Part shown: piece after piece, positions 19,247-26,137 of the stretch
Layout of the letters: each line of letters opens with the position of its first letter
Numbering within the stretch: the stretch's first letter is position 1
NCBI GenBank assembly: GCA_028688375.1
Contig: JAQTYG010000009.1
Span: 1 to 35,976 of the forward strand
From: Patescibacteria group bacterium
Lineage (GTDB): Bacteria > Patescibacteriota > Patescibacteriia > Magasanikbacterales > GWA2-37-8
Length of the DNA stretch: 35,976 bases
Direction: 5' to 3'
Program-made: the position numbers and the translations under genes
Notes under the pieces: model-generated
Seen by the model: only the letters and a program-made list of their open reading frames with translations
Told to the model about the DNA's origin: nothing
The model's database searches: none

Positions 19247-20320
19247 TTATTTTTTGGTAATCCAATAATCCATCAATAATTTCTGCCGCAACTTAAAAGC
19301 GTTCCCGTGCTTCAACATGCCCAAGTAAGACTGCACTGCTTCCTCTTTTGAGTTTTCATCTATCCGCGCAAACATCCTTTGCTTTGTCGCCCGCCGCAAA
19401 ACACGATGGCCGGGGAAGTTAACCCAGCCGAGAAAATCCACGCCGGATGAATATGTTTGGATAAAAACTTTTTTGTCGTGCAAACGCAATTTCAGCCGCA
19501 ACTCTAAAAATTCAGCAATTCGCGGAATAATATTTTCCAGCCAATCCCTGTCCGCCGACAAAATAGCAAAATCATCGGCATAACGGATATATTTTTTCGC
19601 GCGCAAATTATGTTTCACCCATTGGTCTAATTCATTCAAATATACATTGGCGAATAATTGCGAAGTCAAATTGCCGAGTGGCAGGCCGACTTTGTCATCC
19701 CCGTGAAAACGGGGATCCAACGGCGACTGGATTCCCGCCTGCGCGGGAATGACAAACGAGTGTGGACAACGCGCGGTTTCAAAACTCCCCACCACCTCCC
19801 CCAGCAACCACAAAACATTCACATCCGCAACATGCTCGCCCAAAATCCCCAGCAAAACATCATGGTCAATACTGGCGAAAAACTTACGAATATCGCCTTT
19901 CAATACCCAGCAGGTCCGATGATCATTTCGGCTTTCGCTCCGCGCCATCTGATTGAATCGCTTCACCGCCTTGTGTGTGCCTTTGTCCAGTCGGCACGAA
20001 TACGAATCGGCAATAAATATCCGGTCAAAAAACGGATATAACACGCGGTAAATGGCGTGATGTAGAAGACGGTCGCGCACGCTGGCTTTGTGAATCTGGC
20101 GCGGTTTTGGGTCGCTGATATTAAACGCTTCGTATGGTCCGTGCCGATAAGTCCGATTGGCCAAATCCTCGTGAAGAGATTTAATATTGTCGGCCAGAGT
20201 ATATTCAAACGCCAAAACATCCAGTTTCCTTTTTTTACCGACAACAAACTCGCCCCAGGCGAGAAATAAATTTTTCATTGAAATTATATCTTCAAAACTA
20301 TGGACCAATCTACTCTTCAT
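19247..20320 (-). CDS. DGR-type reverse transcriptase
   Basis: KGDIRKFFASIDH, GLPLGNLTSQLFANVYLNELDQW, KYIRYADDFAIL; linked to TR/VR pairs and avd. Confidence 0.93.
   Translation of the reverse strand: MKSRLVHSFEDIISMKNLFLAWGEFVVGKKRKLDVLAFEYTLADNIKSLHEDLANRTYRHGPYEAFNISDPKPRQIHKASVRDRLLHHAIYRVLYPFFDRIFIADSYSCRLDKGTHKAVKRFNQMARSESRNDHRTCWVLKGDIRKFFASIDHDVLLGILGEHVADVNVLWLLGEVVGSFETARCPHSFVIPAQAGIQSPLDPRFHGDDKVGLPLGNLTSQLFANVYLNELDQWVKHNLRAKKYIRYADDFAILSADRDWLENIIPRIAEFLELRLKLRLHDKKVFIQTYSSGVDFLGWVNFPGHRVLRRATKQRMFARIDENSKEEAVQSYLGMLKHGNAFKLRQKLLMDYWITKK
19691..19756. repeat. 66-bp palindromic repeat inserted in frame in the RT ORF
   Basis: tttgtcatccccgtgaaaacgggg...cccgcctgcgcgggaatgacaaa; minus strand translates as FVIPAQAGIQSPLDPRFHGDDK, a translation typical of dispersed palindromic repeats. 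Confidence 0.85.
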
Positions 20321-20701
20321 ATAAAAACAAATCTCTCAACCCCCCCCCAAGGCAATTTAGACGCAAGCAAACTTCCGATAGTAATTAAACTAAGCGTGAG
20401 TTATAAACAATGGCACGAATATTTAATCGCCCTCCCCCGCCACACGCGCTTTACCATCGGCAGTAAAATTGACAGTTTGTTCGCCGACTGTTTGGAACTT
20501 TCGCTCATGGCCGGATACGCCCCGCGCGATAAAAAATCAGAAGTGGCGCGACGCTTAAGCGTAAAATTTGACGCCTTAAAATTTTTTCTGAAACTGCTTT
20601 GGGAAATAAAAGGGCTGGATAATAGAAAATATACCACGCTCTCGCCACACCTAAACGAAATCGGCAAAATGATCGGCGGGTGGATGAAAATGCTTGGATA
20701 A
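20300..20701 (+). CDS. avd: DGR accessory variability determinant-like four-helix-bundle protein
   Basis: RFTIGSKIDSLFADCLELSLMAGYA...SVKFDALKFFLKLLWEIKGLDNRKYTTLSPHLNEIGKMIGGWMKM matches the Avd/four-helix-bundle pattern. Confidence 0.85.
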   Translation: MDQSTLHIKTNLSTPPQGNLDASKLPIVIKLSVSYKQWHEYLIALPRHTRFTIGSKIDSLFADCLELSLMAGYAPRDKKSEVARRLSVKFDALKFFLKLLWEIKGLDNRKYTTLSPHLNEIGKMIGGWMKMLG

Positions 20702-20716
20702 TTTTTTTATACGCAA

Positions 20717-20736
20717 AAGGGTGCTCGCGCACCCTT
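20717..20736. terminator. Hairpin between avd and TR
   Basis: aagggtgc-tcgc-gcaccctt; minus-strand loop is GCGA (GNRA), followed by TTTT. Confidence 0.5.
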
Positions 20737-20754
20737 GTTATATTTTCCCACCAT

Positions 20755-20868
20755 CAGCGGGAAGACGCCCAAGTTGTCGTTGCGGTTGTCGTCCCAGTTG
20801 TCGTTGCAGTTGAGCCCGGTCTCATCGAAGTCACCGAGGTTGAGCCGGTTGCCGTCCGAGTTGCGGGT
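20755..20868 (-). repeat. DGR template repeat (TR), 114 bp, rich in AAC codons
   Basis: Minus strand acccgcaactcggacggcaaccggctcaac...aacttgggcgtcttcccgctg; aligned by eye to VR1 and VR2 with differences only at TR adenines. Confidence 0.97.
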
Positions 20869-21146
20869 CATAATATGCCGTCAATCATCCAGAACACCAC
20901 CTTTTGTCCGCATAATGCCAATCAACAGAAGCAGACTCAAGATTGAATATAATTTGAAATCTAAAATTTACTAACTAACGGCACGGGGTGTGAAAATAAT
21001 ACAAAGATAATTAATATGCCGGGGCAATCCTTGAACGGCTCCGTTCGAATTATTTATCTTTGGCAACTGCCGGCCGGCATCCGTGAACGCCGGCATCTTG
21101 CGACGCAGTGGGTATATTATAATGAAAAAATAAAAATTAAAAAAGG

Positions 21147-21176
21147 GCCCGAGATACCGAAGTACCAAGGGCCCAA
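21147..21176 (-). terminator. Rho-independent terminator of DGR target 1
   Basis: Minus strand gggcccttggtac-ttcg-gtatctcgggcccttttttaatttttatttttt. Confidence 0.75.
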
Positions 21177-21182
21177 GCGAAG

Positions 21183-21218
21183 CCCCGCACCGACCGCCGA
21201 AAGCGGTCTGGTGCGGGG
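21183..21218 (-). promoter_or_regulatory. DGR-type hairpin/cruciform downstream of VR1
   Basis: Minus strand ccccgcacc-a-gaccgc-tttcg-gcggtc-ggtgcgggg (15 bp plus one bulge); identical copy downstream of VR2. Confidence 0.75.
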
Positions 21219-21242
21219 GACCTAACGAAAGAGCCAAGCGTC

Positions 21243-21956
21243 CTAGGAACCAAGCTCCACCCCCAGCGGGAAGACGCCCAAGGAGCCGTAGCGGTGGTCG
21301 TCCCAGGTGACGTAGCAGTGGAGCCCGGCCTCATCGAAGCCACCGAGGTGGAGCCGGGAGCCGACCGAGTAGCGGGTATCCGTCCGCACCCAGTCGGTGT
21401 TGAGCGGGGCGCGCTCACCCGTGCGCTTGAAGTGCGCCATGATGAGACCGGCGACGAGAGCCGCCGAGCCGAACGAGGCGCAGTGGCTCGCGGGCAAACC
21501 GTACTTCTCGCGAAGCTCGACGAGCGCCTGCATCTGCTCCTCGGCGTTCTTCTTCGTCGCGACCATGCGCGGGATGAAGAACACCAAGCAGTCGACCGTG
21601 GGCTCGTCGTTCTTGAGCTCCCAGTCCTGTAGGTAGCTGAACTTCTCGTAGCAGGGGCCGGCGAGGGGGGCGTGCAACTTCAGGGTGAAGCCGGCCTTCA
21701 CTGCCCAGAGGACCGGGCCGGTGTAGCCCAGGTCGCTCGCGAGCTTGCGCCACTTCGCGACCGCGCCCACGAGGTGGGCCGGAGCGTCCTTGTCGTCGAC
21801 GTGCGTGAAGAAGGTGTTCTCCACGGCCGCGCGGACCAGACCAGCGACGAACTCCTTGAACTCCTTGCCCTTCTCCACCAACACGGATTGCTCCTCATCA
21901 GAGAGACCGGTGATGATGGCGGCGATGGCGTTGAACGAAGCCTTGCGGTTTGCCAT
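21243..21956 (-). CDS. DGR target (variable) protein 1
   Basis: Start refined to MANRKAS after AAGGAG SD; VR at the 3' end of the gene; paralogous to target 2. Confidence 0.93.
   Translation of the reverse strand: MANRKASFNAIAAIITGLSDEEQSVLVEKGKEFKEFVAGLVRAAVENTFFTHVDDKDAPAHLVGAVAKWRKLASDLGYTGPVLWAVKAGFTLKLHAPLAGPCYEKFSYLQDWELKNDEPTVDCLVFFIPRMVATKKNAEEQMQALVELREKYGLPASHCASFGSAALVAGLIMAHFKRTGERAPLNTDWVRTDTRYSVGSRLHLGGFDEAGLHCYVTWDDHRYGSLGVFPLGVELGS
21264..21377 (-). repeat. DGR variable repeat VR1 (114 bp)
   Basis: Same length as TR; 16 substitutions, all at TR adenines (7 to T, 6 to C, 3 to G). Confidence 0.97.
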
Positions 21957-22107
21957 GACAGACTCCTTTCCCAAAGTGGGATTTTCTCTCAACCGAAGTG
22001 GCCGAGAGGATTGCTAGGATTGTTTATTCCCAGCCTTCTTTTGGTCAATTTGGCTAAGTTGACCCAAAGAAAGCCAGGATATTGAAAAGAACGGTATTTA
22101 ACAAAGT

Positions 22108-22136
22108 AGTATAGCACAAAAACGCCCTTTTGTCAA
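22108..22136 (-). promoter_or_regulatory. Sigma70-like promoter of DGR target 1: TTGACA-N17-TATACT
   Basis: Minus strand ttgaca aaagggcgtttttgtgc tatact. Confidence 0.75.
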
Positions 22137-22222
22137 CCCCGACGTAAAAAGTCAGGGTCCCGACCCCCAAAAGGGGCGTCGGGAGGGTCTTTCTGGGCTA
22201 AGATAAGCCATTTTTATATTTT

Positions 22223-22250
22223 AAAAAGCCCATATTTCAGGGCTTTTTAT
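22223..22250 (-). terminator. Terminator downstream of the SpoIID-like gene
   Basis: aaaaagccctgaaatatgggcttttt on the minus strand. Confidence 0.65.
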
Positions 22251-22279
22251 TCTTTGTTAATTGTTCTTTGCTCATTCCT

Positions 22280-24160
22280 CTAATACACCCTCGCCACTTC
22301 CGTGCCGGTGTAATAATACCGGAGCAACTGGTCGTAAGTCCAAGCGTCTTTGTCGGCGCGGTTGGCGGCGTCCTGCGCGCTCATGCCGACGCCGTGGCCG
22401 AACATGCTCTGGCCGGCGTCGTATGTGCATTCCACGCTTTGTAGCCACGGCTTATCCGTCCCGCCCCAGACCTGCACCCAAGTGCGCGTCCGCCCATCGG
22501 AATGACCGAAGTACGGCGTGATGACCGGCGTATTGGAATACAACACCATCTCGCCATAAGTCGCTCGCGCCGCTTGCACCACTCTCGGCATCAGCACTTC
22601 GGAATTATATCCCAAATACAATTGGTCGGCCGTGGTCGCCACCACATCGTAGGTGCGCTGGTCGGCCGGGGTGCCGTTATTTATTTGATAATACGCGTAG
22701 GAACGCGCCGCCACGAGTAGCGCCTTGATATATTCCATAGCCGCGCCATTGGAGGTTTCAGCGATGCCGGCGACGTATTCATCCAACAATAATTCGTTTA
22801 CCACCCAAGGCAAAGCGCTTTTGGTGGAAAATTTGTATTCCATCACGTTGCGGTAAGCGTTAAAATTTTTACTGCCTTTCCAGCTGACCAAACGGCTGTA
22901 ACCCGGCAAAGTAAAATAACCGCCCGCTTCCACCGGCACAAAACGCACCGGGTCGCGGACGACAAAACTTAACGAGGCGGCGGTGAAAGTATAAAGTCCG
23001 TCAAAATATTTCACTTCCGCCAGTTCATTGGCGGGAAGAAATCCTTTCAGAATTTCGCCGACATAAATTTGATATTCAAACGGCGATTGAAATTTTACCG
23101 GGTCGTCGGTTTTATACAACCCCACGCGAATTTTCGGTTCGGCAATCAGGGCGCGCGGTCCGGTGTTGAACACCGGTTCGGTATAGCCGATGGGCGCGTC
23201 AGCCGTGACCGTCACCGGCAATTCCAAAGTCCCGCCATCCAAAGTATGGCCATTGGCCGTCAATTGAAAGCGAGCGATGTACGCGCCTTGTTTGGCCGGA
23301 GCGCGAAAATTAAAATTTATTTCCGTCACACCGCCCGGGGTAATTGTTTCTGTTTTCTCAAAAATCTTTTTTTCATTTATCCACGACTGGTCGGCCAGCG
23401 CCACTCGCGTTACTTCGGCAATGGAGACATCGCCTTGCGGACTGCTTCCGGCCTCTTGCCACAAATAATTATTCCAAATCAAAGTGCCGTTATTTATGTA
23501 GCGCACTTTAAAATTAATCTGGTCGCCACCCGGCGCCGAGACGCTTCGCGCGGAAAAGGCCAGCAGATTGGCCTGATACTCTTTGCTCACTTCTTCGGCT
23601 TGGTCATTGGTGCCGGCGGCGGAATTGCCCTCGGCGCTTTCGTCGGCGGCCGGAGTCACGACGGTGGCCGGAATGACTTTGAATTTAATATAAAAATAAC
23701 TGGACTTAATCCATGTTTTATTTTCCGCGGCCAAATAAAAATCCTCGCGGTAATTTCCCGTTTTACTCGGGGCGGTGAATTTTATTTTTATTTCCGCGAT
23801 TTGTCCCGGTTTGGCGGTGGCGGAAATTTTCGCCGGATGGTCTTTGCCGAGCCAGTTGGCGGAAGCGAACGCGCTGGCCCGATAATTTTTATTTACCGTA
23901 TAAGCGGAAACATAATTCGCGCCGGTGGCATACCAGGTCGCCTTGCCGATATTTTTTATTTTAATCGTTACTTCTTTTGTTTGCCCGGCTTGAATCGTAA
24001 TCGGGTCGGGCACTGACTGGCCGGCATAGGCGCCGACATAAGTTAAGTCCTTGAATGGCGGAGGGGTAAAATCAATAGCCAGGACTTTTTCCGCGCCAAA
24101 AAACAAGGCAAAAACCATTGCCAGTGAAAAAAATATTGTACGCTTAAAGGCCATATACAT
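22280..24160 (-). CDS. SpoIID/LytB-domain secreted protein with Ig-like N-terminal domains
   Basis: LLDEYVAGIAETSNGAAMEYIKALLVAARSYAYYQ; PVITPYFGHSDGRTRT; MFGHGVGMSAQDAANRA. Confidence 0.9.
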   Translation of the reverse strand: MYMAFKRTIFFSLAMVFALFFGAEKVLAIDFTPPPFKDLTYVGAYAGQSVPDPITIQAGQTKEVTIKIKNIGKATWYATGANYVSAYTVNKNYRASAFASANWLGKDHPAKISATAKPGQIAEIKIKFTAPSKTGNYREDFYLAAENKTWIKSSYFYIKFKVIPATVVTPAADESAEGNSAAGTNDQAEEVSKEYQANLLAFSARSVSAPGGDQINFKVRYINNGTLIWNNYLWQEAGSSPQGDVSIAEVTRVALADQSWINEKKIFEKTETITPGGVTEINFNFRAPAKQGAYIARFQLTANGHTLDGGTLELPVTVTADAPIGYTEPVFNTGPRALIAEPKIRVGLYKTDDPVKFQSPFEYQIYVGEILKGFLPANELAEVKYFDGLYTFTAASLSFVVRDPVRFVPVEAGGYFTLPGYSRLVSWKGSKNFNAYRNVMEYKFSTKSALPWVVNELLLDEYVAGIAETSNGAAMEYIKALLVAARSYAYYQINNGTPADQRTYDVVATTADQLYLGYNSEVLMPRVVQAARATYGEMVLYSNTPVITPYFGHSDGRTRTWVQVWGGTDKPWLQSVECTYDAGQSMFGHGVGMSAQDAANRADKDAWTYDQLLRYYYTGTEVARVY

Positions 24161-24279
24161 CTAATTACGGCTGACACGGAAATACATGACGGCGAAAGAT
24201 ATTATAGCAGAGAATGAAATAAAAAAAAGGCCCGGGCGCCAAAACGCCAGGACCTGGAGAAACCAGAGAGGAAGAATAC

Positions 24280-24648
24280 CTACTGCAATATGGATACCTC
24301 TGAGATGGTAGTGATTGTCGTGCGACCATCGTTCCATTTAATTTGCAGCTTGAAAGGTGCGCATTCTCCTCTACCAGGAGCTCTGTTCCAAACATCCGCG
24401 CGAGTACGAGCGTGCGGCACGACCACGACCCCTGACGAACCATCCCGGTTCCTCAAGACTCTTGCGCCGCACCACTTTTTCCAATACGAATGCGCTAACG
24501 ATATGCGCTCTTCAATCGTACTGCCTTTTGTGCAATTCCCTTTGAGAATATAGCTGATCAAGCGCGCGCATGCGACTTTGGTCGTTGGCACAACCGTTAT
24601 TTTGAATTTACCTAATAGCGCAATCTGCTTTTCTGTCGGGCTTGTCAT
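24280..24648 (-). CDS. Hypothetical protein (122 aa) between the two DGR targets
   Basis: SD gggaggaat upstream; promoter TTGACA-N17-TATTTT; terminator-like ggcgcccgggcctttttttt downstream. Confidence 0.65.
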   Translation of the reverse strand: MTSPTEKQIALLGKFKITVVPTTKVACARLISYILKGNCTKGSTIEERISLAHSYWKKWCGARVLRNRDGSSGVVVVPHARTRADVWNRAPGRGECAPFKLQIKWNDGRTTITTISEVSILQ

Positions 24649-24773
24649 TTGGTATTCCTCCCAGGCTCTTCGGGTTTCTTATTTAAAAAATGAACGATAT
24701 GAATTAATAACCGAGTTAAAATAACACTATTCCGCCTTTTTGTCAATCCCCCCGCATAAGGAGTAAGCCCCGA

Positions 24774-24795
24774 CCTGCCTCGCCGGCAGGCGGGC
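24774..24795. repeat. Short palindromic repeat CCTGCCTCGCCGGCAGGCGGGC, copy 1
   Basis: Second copy at 24945-24966. Confidence 0.7.
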
Positions 24796-24944
24796 GCAAG
24801 GTTGGGGTCCCGACTCCGCCGACTGGCGGACGTCGGGAAATAAGGAGTAAGGAGCGAATGTAAAACTAGGTTGTCTCCCCCTCTTTGAGGGGGAGAATAA
24901 GAGGGGGAGGAATGAATTCGCGAAAAGGCCTCCCCACCTTAATC

Positions 24945-24966
24945 CCTGCCTCGCCGGCAGGCGGGC
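24945..24966. repeat. Short palindromic repeat CCTGCCTCGCCGGCAGGCGGGC, copy 2
   Basis: Same sequence as 24774-24795. Confidence 0.7.
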
Positions 24967-25050
24967 TCCCCTCAAAGAGGGGAGGAAAACGTCCTGCAAA
25001 AAAAATAAAAAGGCCCGAGATACCGCGAAGTACCAAGGGCCCAAGCGAAG

Positions 25051-25086
25051 CCCCGCACCGACCGCCGAAAGCGGTCTGGTGCGGGG
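25051..25086 (-). promoter_or_regulatory. DGR-type hairpin downstream of VR2
   Basis: Identical 36-nt hairpin to 21183-21218. Confidence 0.75.
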
Positions 25087-25110
25087 GACCTAACGAAAGA
25101 GCCAAGCGTC

Positions 25111-25860
25111 CTAGGAACCAAGCTCCACCCCCAGCGGGAAGACGCCCAAGTTGTCGTCGCGGCTGCCGTCCCAGTCGCCGTCGCAGCCGAGCCCGGTCTC
25201 ACCGAAGTCACCGAGGCCGAGCCGGTCGCCGCCCGAGTGGCGGGTATCCGTCCGCACCCAGTCGGTGTTGAGCGGAGCGCGCTCGCCCGTGCGCTTGAAA
25301 TGCGCCAGGATGAGGCCGGACACGAGAGCCGCCGAGCCGAACGAGGCGCAGTGGCTCACGGGCAGACCGTACTTCTCGCGGAGCTCGGCCAGTGCCAGCA
25401 TCTGCTCCTCGGCGTTCTTCTTCGTCGCGACCATGCGCGGGATGAAGAACACCAAGCAGTCGACCGTGGGCTCGTCGTTCTTGAGCTCCCGGTCCTGCAG
25501 GTAGCTGAACTTCTCGTAACAGGGGCCGGCGAGGGGGGCGTGCGATTTCAGGGTGAAGCCGGCCTTCACTGCCCAGAGGACCGGGCCGGTGTAGCCCAGG
25601 TCGCAGGCGAGCTTGCGCCACTTACTTCTTGCTTCAATGAACGCGATTGGGACTTCCTCATCAGCAAGAGAGATGACGAACTCTTTCTTCTCTCTTCCCT
25701 TTCTTCTTTTTTCTGGCGACTTCTTCGGCCAGACAACGCCCGCCGGCATCGGCCCGCCTTTGAGAAACAGGCCGAGGTCGTGCGCGAACTCATCGCCGTT
25801 TTTCCCGGCCAAGCGTTCTCTCACCTCACCTACCAGATTCCACGCTGTTTTGTAGTCCAT
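25111..25860 (-). CDS. DGR target (variable) protein 2
   Basis: Shares its C-terminal part with target 1 (KWRKLA.DLGYTGPVLWAVKAGFTLK...); VR at the 3' end; different N-terminal domain. Confidence 0.93.
   Translation of the reverse strand: MDYKTAWNLVGEVRERLAGKNGDEFAHDLGLFLKGGPMPAGVVWPKKSPEKRRKGREKKEFVISLADEEVPIAFIEARSKWRKLACDLGYTGPVLWAVKAGFTLKSHAPLAGPCYEKFSYLQDRELKNDEPTVDCLVFFIPRMVATKKNAEEQMLALAELREKYGLPVSHCASFGSAALVSGLILAHFKRTGERAPLNTDWVRTDTRHSGGDRLGLGDFGETGLGCDGDWDGSRDDNLGVFPLGVELGS
25132..25245 (-). repeat. DGR variable repeat VR2 (114 bp)
   Basis: 14 substitutions versus TR, all at TR adenines (13 to G, 1 to C). Confidence 0.97.
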
Positions 25861-25993
25861 TTTTTCCTTTCCGCCAACGGCATTGATTGAGACAACCCAT
25901 TTTAGGCCGGCTCAGTCATTCACCAATTGGCAAAAATTTCCGGCGGACTTGCCGGAGGTTGGGGTTTTCCAAAGAACCCGTTTGTGTAAGTAA

Positions 25994-26022
25994 AGTTAAG
26001 CATATTTTTTCGCTTTTGTCAA
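25994..26022 (-). promoter_or_regulatory. Promoter-like TTGACA-N17-TTAACT upstream of DGR target 2
   Basis: Minus strand ttgaca aaagcgaaaaaatatgc ttaact. Confidence 0.45.
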
Positions 26023-26137
26023 TGGTATGGTATAATTAGCGCAGAATAACGACACAATGCACATAACAAATAGCACGATACGCCTCTGCACGAAAGATGA
26101 GACGTGTTATCTGCATCATGAGTCGTGTCAAACATTT

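Noticed and set aside
20680-20946. Plus-strand 88-aa ORF over TR (VVVAVVVPVVVAVEPGLIEVTEVEP)
   Set aside because: Antisense reading of the AAC-rich template repeat, not a protein.
21294-22085. Plus-strand ORFs opposite DGR target 1
   Set aside because: Antisense of a high-GC coding gene; composition artefact.
23069-24016. 315-aa plus-strand ORF opposite the SpoIID-like gene
   Set aside because: Antisense frame with biased composition; the minus frame has clear SpoIID motifs.
20755-25245. TR/VR repeats considered as a CRISPR or simple tandem repeat
   Set aside because: Only three dispersed copies, no regular spacers, and adenine-specific differences; this is a DGR signature.
25237-25890. 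217-aa plus-strand ORF opposite DGR target 2
   Set aside because: Antisense of the target; the minus-strand frame has the VR, SD context and paralog support.
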